Positions 25,401-37,400 of a stretch of DNA of 64,000 nucleotides are shown here, in pieces. This DNA comes from Corbicula japonica (taxonomy: Eukaryota > Mollusca > Bivalvia > Venerida > Cyrenidae): contig JAZAYU010000204.1 of assembly GCA_038501625.1 (NCBI GenBank), positions 684,001 through 748,000 of the forward strand, in the 5' to 3' direction. Numbering within the stretch: position 1 is the first letter of the stretch; every line of letters begins with the position of its first letter. The notes under the pieces are model-generated. The model had not been told where the DNA came from and searched no databases. It saw only the letters and a list, made by a program, of their open reading frames with translations. The position numbers and the translations under genes are program-made.

Positions 25401-28400
25401 AGCGGAGCACAGATCACAGCTCATACTAACCTTTAATTGCATTAATTTTATCAAATTAGCAATCATATTTTTCAATCTACTACAGAGTGTTATAGTATAT
25501 AGGCTAAGCATGGGCCCAAGTTCATAAAACTAAAACTGAAGATCAGCAATGTATAAAACCCAGATCAAGAATGATCTGTATGGTTTGACGCATAACTTGC
25601 AGTTTTTTGCTATATTACTACGCGAATTGTGTAAAAAGGCACGCAATGTAGTTTGTAATTTATCTTGCAATTTCTGTCTTTTTTGGATAACTATATGTAA
25701 GTGAAATTATGATAGAGTAACACATTTTTTCACAATTAAACTGAAATTGATGGTATATGTTGTCTAAATCTTTTGCCACAAAAGTGCAAATGAAAGTTAT
25801 GACGTCAAAATGAAAGTTATGACGTCAAAATGAAAGTTATGACGTCAGCGTGCCTGTAAAGGATGGTGTTTAAAAATCTGAGTGATGGCCGCTTTCATCG
25901 AAACTTAAAATGGGCGATATTGATTAACTATAGGAGGTTTTAGTTGTATAAAGATTTAAAACGAAACAAGTTTAATGTTGTTGACGCTTGTCATATTTTA
26001 ATTGTAAAAAATAAATAAAACTTCACGCATTTTCCATGTCCTATAGCGTCTGCTGATGACATAAAGCAACCTCGATTATTCAATGCAGTACAGCAGGGTC
26101 GTAGCTCCGCCCTAAAAGTAGTTTCTATCCCAGTGTTCCTAGCGCCAACGTACACAGGTCATGTCTTGGACTGTGAACTGTGTTTTATACATTGGAAGAT
26201 CAGTCCCAAATCTTGAGCATCTGATTGGATGAAATGATGACTGGACACCATTTCAGCCAATCAGATGCTGGAGATTTGAGACTGATCTCCAAAATCAGTT
26301 TTATGATCTTGGACCCTGGTAACCAGCCAGATTTCTTCAGTCACTCTGAAGTTGTGGACCCTTAATGGCATCTATAACCTCATTAGCATGTCCATTCTCT
26401 GACGGGCATATTTTGTGATAGTTAAGCAGCAAGTATCAATAGTGCTAGGTTGTTTTACTCTTGTGATGTTAGACAATAATAAATAGCGGTAGTACAATGT
26501 AACAAAGGTTAGCATGTCATGCAAATCAGTTGGAATACATCCTTACTAAAACGAAGCAAGTAGAATATCTTGAATTTTGGTCTTTTATCAAATGCACGCC
26601 TTTTCTGTGTTTTTTAAGACGGTTTCAACATTAATTTAGACTTACAATGTAGGAGGTCTGATGTTTGTCAAGATTTTTGTAAACTCACTGTTGTTCATTT
26701 TCAGCCATCTCCAAAGAAACCCAAAATGGAATTTGTCCTGCACAGAACAGAGAGAAAAGATGATAAATCTCCAACGAAACCCAAGGAGTCCCCCACCAAG
26801 CCAGAGTACAAGTCTCCGCCAAAGAACACTCCGGACAAGGGAGGTCACAAACCTGGTAGTGCTGAGAAGAAAATCAGTCCAGCAAAGCCAAACAGTGAGG
26901 TAGTTGAATGGCTCAATAAATACATTTACATAATTGTAGTGTTCAGATACATCTACAGTACAAAGAGGTTGTGGTGTTTATGTACATACCGTATAATGGG
27001 TTATTTTCGCGATCGAAAATTTTCGCGATTGTGTCGTAATTTTAATTTTCGCGGTTGTAATTTTAGCGAAAAGTGCGCTAACAGAAATTAACGCGAATGT
27101 TGTTGGGAATTTTTGGCGTTTTTAATTTTAGCGAATTCACATCGGTCGCGAAAATAGCGAAAATATTGTGCACGCGAAAAAAAACCCATTATACGGTATA
27201 TACTACTCAAAATTTGATAAGGGTCACGTTTGTAGTCAGTAATTATTATTGTTTAGGTTAACATTTTGAACAGTTTATGATACATTAAGTTTTGATGGTA
27301 TTGTTAATTTGATTAAACAGACGAATTAGTCATCTGAGTTGTATTATTGAACTGAAATATCTAAGGAGGAAAACTTTTACATACTACAAAAGCGGCCCTT
27401 ATCAAATATTGAGTAGTCCACTGTGGTGTTAATGCACATATGTGGTCCACAGAGGCTGTGGTGTGTCATATTTTCATATACATGTAGTTGCGATTGGTCA
27501 TGTTTATTTTACTAATTACCGGTATTATGGTTTTAACAGTACAATTTAGGCAAAGTATACATTTAAAGAGACTGCTATAAATGACAAACATCAGGTAAAT
27601 TTCCTACATGACTGTTAATAAATTAGAGTTACAGGTATTTTTGTTGTTGTAGACACCAGGTAGTAAAGGCAGTGGCTATAGATCCTATCTGAACAGGGCT
27701 GGTCCCCAGGCTCTAGGATCCAAGGAAATTCCCGAGGTACGGTTGTTATTGTGGTCTTAATGTGCACTTATATATACAGGGGTCAAAGTTTTCCGGCTTA
27801 TGCCTGAATTCCGGCTTTTCGGGAGCGGCTTGGGTCGTTTTTCCAAATCGTGTAAATCCGAGGAGATATTTGGGGGGGTGTAGACGAGTCATACGACGAC
27901 AACGATATCGACCCGAATCTCGTTTATCTTAGCAATTACGCGTGTATCTAACATCAAATTTGATTGGCTGAAACTGGGTCATAATAGGCTAACTTAGGCT
28001 AAAATCATCGAATCAAATTCGTCGTAACACAATATCAGTGTAAAATCAGGCAAAATGGCGCCCTCCACATAGCGCATGAGAAAATGAAAATGAAGTTCTT
28101 AAAATCGGATTGTGATACCAAATCGCTAGAAATAGATGTCAAAAATAAATGGAATTCGGAATGGCTCTCAGAATGCGACAAAAACGGTGACAGGTTGGAA
28201 ATCTGTTTTAGAAAGGCCGATATTCCGGTCGCTGCTTATTACGAGTGCTGTGTCAAGACAATAAAGTACGCTTTATTTATAAAATTTTGTTTGTTTAAAA
28301 ATAATAATTTTTTTTCGCAAGCATAAGATTCAGTTTTGTAGCCTTGTGATTCTTCATGTAATGAAAAGAGAGAAAATGTCATTTAGTCTAATCAGTGACT

Positions 28401-31400
28401 TGATTGACATAATTTATAAACATTCTCAATTGTCTATTTTCATCATGACAAAAGAATATATTGTTGAGAAAAAAATATATTTTAGAACAATTGTGTCTCA
28501 GGAAAACACAAGAATAAGCCTTGAAATTTACTAAAATGCAGGAGCTTCCGGGGGCCTCCGGCCCCCAGGCCCCCAGCTTAATTTCAGGCTTTAACATTTT
28601 TCTAACTTTGACCCCTGTATATACTCAGCAAAAAAGTAACCGGACACTTTATCTGTGAATATCTATGAGTGAAATACTATGTATTCACACCCTCCTATAA
28701 AAACTAACAGCGTAAACACTTCATTCACCAGAAATATCAAAATTCACAGATAAATTAAAAACCTGTTCAATTTCATTCCTTACCTCAGTTCATATGTATC
28801 TTGGTCTGATTCTGGAAAAGAATAGGATAACCCGTACCTTCAATGCCTTTATCAAGTTGGTGAACAGTTAGGATCCAGATCAGCCAGCAGATCAGTAGAT
28901 TCTGATGTGCCAGATGATCTAGATTTACACTGGTCGCACATGTGATAAAATATATATACATGTATATGGAGTAAAGAGTTGAATATGCAATGTGCGGTTT
29001 CTTTTTTTGTTGAGCACAGATTGATAGTGGAAGCATAGAGAAGCATTGTAATTGGCATTTTTAAGGAATCGTGAACTATAGAAATGAGTTTCCAATTGCT
29101 GTTGGTAACTGTACTGGAAATTTTGATGGTGATTGAGATGCATTCTTTCATCATATTCGAAATGTTGAAAGTCTCGGAGATATCTGTATAGCTACATGTT
29201 AAACACTGAATATATATATATTGTATGGAGAAAATTTAGATCATTCTGTGACTACCAGCTTCCCTCCTTGATAAACAAGTATCATCCTTTATTCAGATAG
29301 GCTTGGTGTAACAAACACATACTTCCTTGAGATATTTTAGCATTGTATTGAACATTCTACATACATTACACAGGGTGCTGAGAACTGTTTGGAGGGTCTG
29401 ACGTTTGTGATAACCGGTGTATTAGAGTCCTTCGAGAGGGATGAAGCAAAGACAATGGTGGAGCGGTACGGTGGTAAAGTGACAGGCAATGTCAGTAAGA
29501 AGACAGACTACCTCGTCGCTGGGAGAGATGCTGGTCAGAGCAAACTCTCCAAGGTATGTAATCAGCAGCAAAAAGCCAGGGATCTGATACACTTAACTTT
29601 TACTTGTAGTTACACATATAAGGACTCAGTACTTGTCTGAAATTATGAGTGCGAGTACTTATACTTTTTATTAGTGCAAGTACTCATACTTGCTATGTAT
29701 GCAAGTACTCATACTTGCTCAGGTACAGAATCAAAATGTTCAGTACTTGTGTATATTACTGTGGTATCATTTAATTTCGCTGGCACGAAATTTCGCGCAA
29801 TCGCCGAAAAAGACTGTTTCGCGCAGATGTAAATTCGCGCAAATCCAATTTTTCAACAAAAAAAAATTATCGATATTTTACTGACCCGTTATCAATACTT
29901 ATTGTTTATTTGAAGACGCGAGATAATCATGTGTCATTTGGCCCCCAGTCAATTACCACTTCAATTGCCACTTCCTCTGTTAGTCAATTATTGGACCGCT
30001 GTTTATTCGGCGCTGCTAATTGACATGGGACCCGTTTGATCCAGCTATCTTGACAATTCATATCATAAGCATGTTTAATTTCATTCCCGTTTTATGGTCT
30101 AAAGTGTCAATCAATTGCGAAACAGTGACTCAATAAAGTGTTGATAATTTAAAAATGAGATGACAACGATACTGTTTGGTAAAACGTGACTCGACCTAAA
30201 TGCGCGGACTAAATTGTCGTTCGAGTTTTGAAGTAAAATTAAACATATTCCAAAATAAAATCGACAGTTATAACTAATTTTATTTTCTTTACTAACAATT
30301 ATTCGATACTTCAAATTTATATCAAATAGCCATACGGGCAACTATATATAAAGTGTAGGTCCATTCGGACATAGCACGTTTCGGATATGTATGTGGAACT
30401 TTTCGGTTAAATATTAGCTTAGGTTTTAAATTCGCGCACTGGCCCGAGCGCAAAATACGCGAAAATTAAGCCATCGCTAAAAAAATGATACCACAGTATG
30501 AGTATGATCACCATTATGCCAAATAAATAAAATGCAAGATATAAAGTCACTTATTTATGGTAATATATAAGCCTTTCCTGTACTTCTATTAAAGGCTTTG
30601 CCTATCCATGTTTAAGTTGTAGTCTGATTGTTAAGCTTTCCTGTATGGCCTCTTGGGTTTATTTCCAGTCACAGGATGTAACTTGTACAAAAATTGGAAA
30701 GCCATACCGTATATTCTCTATTAAACGCCCCCGGGGGCGTTACATTTTGCAAAGGGGGGCGTTTAATAGAGACCAACTATTGACAAAATGTAGTTTTTAA
30801 TAATTGTGTTTTTTTTTTAATAAATAACCATAGGAAACAATTTTGTCATTTTCCTAGAACTTATTTTTAAAAAACTTAACCTGAAATAAAATTTTTCACA
30901 CCGAAATGATTACAAATGTATTTGGATTAATGCTGAGAGATTAAAGATCGTCATGTCATGGTAAGTCACTCGTTTACTTTTGAAAACAGACTGGGGGGCG
31001 TTTATTAGGGGAGGGGCGTTTAATAGGGAATATACGGTATATAGTACCGGTATTTGTTTAATCAACATATTGAACATGAGATTGCGGAGAAAATCTAAAT
31101 ATTTTTGTGCATGTTTTATAATACCTTATTTGTTACATTATTTCATTATTTTATTCATTAAAAATAAAGTAGGAGTGCTCATTAATAAACCAATCTCTAT
31201 CTACTATAGATAGAATCAACAGAGATAAAATATGATCTATTGCCTTATTATGTGTTATATACAATGCATAACAGCAAACAATGGTGGTATTTTCATGATT
31301 AAAAATAATGTTATATAGAAGTATCACATTAAATGGCGTTTTAAACCAAGGTAGGAAAGTGTAATTGAATGAAACATTAAATGTCAGATGTGAATGAATT

Positions 31401-34400
31401 TAACATTAAATGTCAGACATATTCTGGGGTAATATAAGGAGCCACAGTTGTAAGTCTGATTATTTGTTAAAGATTTTAATATAAAATGGAGCATTTTTAT
31501 TGTGGTTTTGAGAAATGTTTGAATAATTAAAAAAAAAATAAAAGTTAAATTTTCTCCATTGAGTTATGAATCACATGATATCATATATGCAGTAATCTAA
31601 AAATAAATTTAGTACTCAACCAATATTTATAAACTATACATCAGTTTTTTAAAGGGAGTAATGTTTCTTTAAATAAATGTATATATTGTATCCTCAACTA
31701 ATTTTATATCAATCAACATAAAGTTTAACTCTGGACATTGGTAGACATGTTACCTTTATAATTCTTGATGCACCAATCAAATTATGTCCTGTTTAGTTTA
31801 CACAATTTCACTGATATTAATGCTTCCATTGCAGGAGGGTTTTTCAATGTTTGCAAAACTTATGAAGACCATTCTTGTCAAATTTTGTCTCATTTTGGAA
31901 AACTGAGCTAGTCCTCAAATTTTCCAGAAAATTGGGAAATTCAATTTTTCGATTAATCTAGGGACGTCAGGTTATTTTGTTAATCAGGCCTTACCTAGGT
32001 GTGTGAAAACTTATGAGATACTTTGTCATTTATCTGTTTGGGAAAATTCTAATAATTATTACACCATTAATGTTGATAATATATGTGTTCAGAAACCACA
32101 TAAAGTAAAATAATGTTAGGAAAATTTCAAATAATAACTTCAAATATAAAAAGAAACAACAACAAAATATTGTTATGTTTGATGTAATTTTACCCACCGT
32201 GAACAATATGTATCATTGCCAGTTGTTTTTTTGGGTTGGGGAAGTGGGGGTGGGGTGTGAGGTGGAAAAGCTGGAATTTTCAATGAAAATTCGGCTACAT
32301 TTCAATAACAACCACGTTTTCTTTTAAACTCCGGGTTTTTAGATTTGTGTAAGTCGGTGGGCGGGCTTCAGCATTTGGTTAAGTTTTTTAAAAAGTTTGC
32401 ATAAATGTCTTTGTTAAACAGTGTTGAATTTCTATTGCTAACTTTCAGGCTGAATCCTTCAAGACAAAGATTTTAGAAGAAGACGGCTTGTTAGATTTGA
32501 TCAGAACAAGACCGGGGAAAAAGTCCAAGTACACAATACAGGCGGAGGAATCTTTGAAAAAGGTTCGTGTATTCAGCATGTCAACCAAGTTTATATCAGT
32601 TTTATCAGTTTTCTATACAAATTTTAACAGTTTTCAACTTGGCTGCTTAATGTTGTTGGTACTTTGGGCCAAAAAGATAAAAGTTTTACAGATTTACTTG
32701 CAATCATTGCAAGTTCAGGCTGTCAAGCGGTCATACTTTTTCCTACTTTTTCCTAGTTTTTCCTACTTTTTAGTCCTGTTCCTACTTTTTCCTACTATTT
32801 TACAAAAACCTCCTACTATTCCTACTTTTTTGTCAGTTGGACAAAAGAAAAAAAATCTACAAGTTTTTTTTAATATTTTTAGTTTCGGAAAGTAATGTAA
32901 ATGTCATTCCTGTATTTTTAAGTGTAAAAAGTTCTATGAATTCCTTCTGTCAACATAACTTTTGGTCTAACAAACCTGACAATGTTATTTGTCTAAGGCA
33001 AAAATAGAAATAAAGGGGTTCATACAACACTTGTGGGTAAAAATATATAACAGTAAATTTCATTTATGCCAAGCGAGTGTTGAAAAAACCTTAAATGCAA
33101 TTTTTTAAAACTGATAATTTAACCGTTAAATTGTAAATTAAGTATTTTTTTCAAACAGGAAATCACCTTTATACACGTCAGAAACAGTCATATCTTTATA
33201 CACCCTAGAAAAGGTCTGACTGTCATTCTGATGTAATGGAAAATGACCAAAATATTTAGAGTATTTAGAGGAATGTTTGATCCATCTAGCAAGCCTCCTA
33301 GTAACCTTTAAAACCTTTTTAAGAGTAAGACCAGTAATTTCAGAGCAAACATAAAACGTTTTAAACCTCCTCTAGCGGTTTTTATTTTCTTCTTTAGTAG
33401 AGACAGTCTACAAGCGCCTTCCCCTTAGAAAATCTTGCAGTTTTCCACAAAACGTAACTTTACATAAGGTATTTTATCACCCTTACAGAAGAAATAATGT
33501 TATTTTCACCCAAAATATAGGGCATGGGCCCCATCTCTTGGCATTGAAAAAACACCTGCTTCTGAAAAACCTATAAAAAGGCCAAAAAGCCTGTGGCTTT
33601 CATTTGAGTTTTTAGAATGCTGTTGTGTTTACCAGACCACAAACATGTAGATGTTTGCAGTAGTGTTTTCCAGACCATGGGTGTTCCATGAATTCAGCAT
33701 TGATAACTAAACTCAGCATTTGTCAAAATGTCCAATCATTTATTGCAGTTGAGTACTGATTGCTTTATGAATGTCTAAATTTGTGTGGTGGTTAAAACAA
33801 ATGCTGAGTTGTTAAAAATAATTTTAAAAAATCAGGTCTGGTGATATGTTGTTGGCTCTATGGCAACAGTGGGCAAGGTCTGGTGAAGATAAGCTTTTTG
33901 AGCAACGTTGAGATATAAAACATGCCTATTTCAGATATACATGTATGTGGTTTAAGAGTAGGTTTCCATGTGAAAATTAACTTTTCCCCAAAATTATAGG
34001 ACATGGGCCCCTTCCCCTACACTTATATACTGACATATGTTAAGCTTTTTCAATGAGAATTCCAACAAATGTAGCCTTTATTTATTTGTTATTTTGAAAT
34101 ATTTTACAGTAAAAGGCCTTTTTTCCATAGACTGGAGCCTTTATAAAACCCATTTTTTTACACCCTAACGTAGTGTGAGGCATAAAATAGAGTTGCACTC
34201 TTAATGCCCCCAAGGTGGGTGTCATAGAGAGTTGCACTTGTCCCCAATCTTGTGGCATCAACTCCTCATTAACCTTCGGGCAGAATTTTTCAAACTTGCA
34301 AAGATTGATTGAGCAGGATGTGAAGATGATTGTAAAGAAAATGTTCCCTGTGACCAGTTTAACCACAGTTATGTCCCTTTGTTTTACAAATGTTGTTGTA

Positions 34401-37400
34401 GCATTTGGGGCATCAGTGTCCCCAGGATACAGTCTAGTTTTTTCAGGCCTGCTAAGAGGTCTGAACTAGGTATAACTTGAAACACTTAAAAATCGATATT
34501 TTTCTGCAATAAAACTGCATTTGCATTACTTTTCGAACACCTCTCATTATAGCAGGAACACTAAACCCATGGTATTGCTGTAGTGCTGTTTATAATCACC
34601 AAGATTAGGCCCCATTGGCCCATACTGACTCCACATAGACATCTCTCTAAGTTACCAGTGGCAGTCTTACTTATATGTTGGGGCCTCAGCTGGATGACCA
34701 TGATGCATATAATGTGTAACAGAAAGAGTGAAGTCCGGACTCTGGAAAGACTGTTATGTACTCCTACTTTTGAGGAAAAAGTTCCTGCTTTTTTCCTACT
34801 TTTCTCCTACTTTTTTGTCAAAATGGTTCCTATTTTTTTCCTACTTTTTTAAGAAAGATCACTTGACAGCCTGCAAGTTTAATCAAGGATAAACATAAAT
34901 GTAAGTTATATTTATACATACCTGTGAACCCTCCCAACTTAGGCGGGAGACTCCCGATTTTTTAGTCCAATCTCCTGCCTCCCGCATATTATGCTATTTC
35001 TCCCGACTTTTGACATTTCCATGTAACATTTACGAAATCTCCCCATTAAAACACATTTACGATCATGCTTTCATCACGAGAGTACAAATTAGTCTGGTTT
35101 ACGATATTTTGGCGCCTTTTTGAATGACAGGAAGTTGTAAATAGATTACCAGTCAATGAAATGTCATGCATGGCCTTGAACTTCAGACAAGTTGATGTTT
35201 TGATAACAATTATTGATTTTCTCACCTTATATGTGCACAAATGAAATTATCGAGTTGGTCATTAGCATTAGGGTACTGGTGGACATCAAAGACACCACAT
35301 GCACTTTAGTTTGATGCTCATGATAAATTTCAAAGTGCTACTAAGAAAAAGTGTGTACTTTACAAATAAACTGTTAAAGTTATTGAAGATGTTAACAGTA
35401 ATGGTCACTAACGAATACACTGTTTGATATGACAAATAAAAGGGGTGGATCTAGAGGGGGTTCAGTGTGGTTGATTGACCCTACTTCTTGGGCCAGAATG
35501 TATGAAATCATCATATGACTGACACAAACAACCCCTTTCCTGGAAATCTTCTGTCCAATCCTGAGTAAGATAGTGATTGTTTAACTTTTTGGCTGTCGAT
35601 TCTTTATGACAAATAAATTATTTATTTATTAAAAAAATATTTTATTTATGTTTAGTAGTGTTTGTAAACTAGAGGTCTCAGAATAAAAGTATATCTGACA
35701 AGAAAAACAAGAGTAAAAATGATATATTCTCACTATCCAGAGCTAAAAATGTTCCACAGTTTACCATAAAACAACGCTTCGTAAAATCTCCCACTTTTTT
35801 ACCCTGGTCTCCCACTTTTTTGAAGTCAATCTCCCGCCTGAGCACGAATAAAGGTTCACAGGTATGATTTATATACAATACTGCATGAAAAAAGTGTTAT
35901 ATGAAAGCAATTATACATTGTGGAATTTGCATGTTCCTACTTGGAATGTTAAATTTTGGAAAATATATACAATAAATCTCATCATCACAGCTACTTTATT
36001 TTTAATGTATATATTGTAACATACTAATTTAATCTGTTTAGATGCAACAGATGCGATTAAAAAAAAATATATGTTAAAACATAATCTTTGTAGAGCGGGT
36101 TCGGGTATTAGTGGACACTTAAGCAATAATTTCTATACAACTGTCGTGTTTTGGTCTTTTGCCAAAAGCAAGATAGTGTCATGAAGTAGGTTCATTTGGC
36201 GTCGGTATTTATTGAACCAGGTTTTGCCAAGTGATCGTTTAACTATAATAAGAGGATTGTAAATGTACACGTACAGTCGTATGTTAGTGAACCATTCTGC
36301 TATTATTGAACACGCTGTCGGGTATTAGTGGACACTTTTGGATTTTTAAAAAAATGGACTAAATGCATCAAATGCATCATTTCATAATAAACCTGTTTAA
36401 TAATTTCATTATAACAATTTCATTAAAACGCAAACACATTAAAATTTATGAACGAAAACCCTAATAACTGACCTAGGATCAAACAGCTCGAAACTTAATT
36501 TCAGAAAAACATAACATATTTAATGTAAATCAGTTATTTCAATCAGCTGCTAGACAATTAGCATTTAACAATAGTCACATTCAAACTGTAAATCAGCGAG
36601 CTCTGATTCGCTCATTGAGACCAGATCAATGGTAGAAACGCACGCCCTGTGTAACCATCTCGGGCAGTTATGACATGACACCCAGTTCTCGTATTCTCCA
36701 TCAAACTCAACTCCACATGCGTAACATTTAGTGTCCGTAATATTGACATCTACATCTTCTAATGCATCATCGTTATAGGTGACTTCCTCAGATGAATCAG
36801 AGTCAGAATCAGAAGAGCTATGTTTCCTTTTTTGTGCTTTCTTTGCCATTTTCAAATTCTTCTTAAATTCATTTTCTTTCATTTTCTTCATTCTTTGTTC
36901 CTTCTTTTCCTCTCGCTCCTGTTTCTTCTTTTGCTTCTCCTCTTCCTTTTTCTGTTTTCGTTCTTCTCTTTCCCTTTTCCGTTGTTCCTTTGCTCTCATT
37001 TCTTCTTCTTTTTTCTGCTGCTTTGCCATTAGCAAGTCATGGAATTTCTGGCCAGAAATTGCTTTTGGAAGAGCAATTCTTTCTGATGTAGATTTAGCTT
37101 TCTGTTGTGTAGAAGGGATTTTCAAAATAGACTTGAACGATTCGCTAACTTTTCCATCTTGATTCGTGCCGCTGGTACCAGCTGTAGGATCGACAATACT
37201 ATCAGCTGCGGGTTGGTTTTGGTGCTTGTTAGAGTTGACAATATTTCGGTTCTCATCCGTTTCTGGTTCCTCTTCAGGTAAGGCTTCAATTGGATTTATA
37301 CATGCTGAAGAAACGTCATGCTCTTCAGATGGCACTGTCGCTGTGGAAACATGTGGCGAGGGAGAAGTCGGTTTCATCGAGAATACTTGACTTGGATCCA

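Noticed and set aside
36779..37162. Plus-strand frames opposite the transposase, rich in Phe/Ser/Cys
   Set aside because: Shadow of the Lys/Glu-rich region of the minus-strand transposase.
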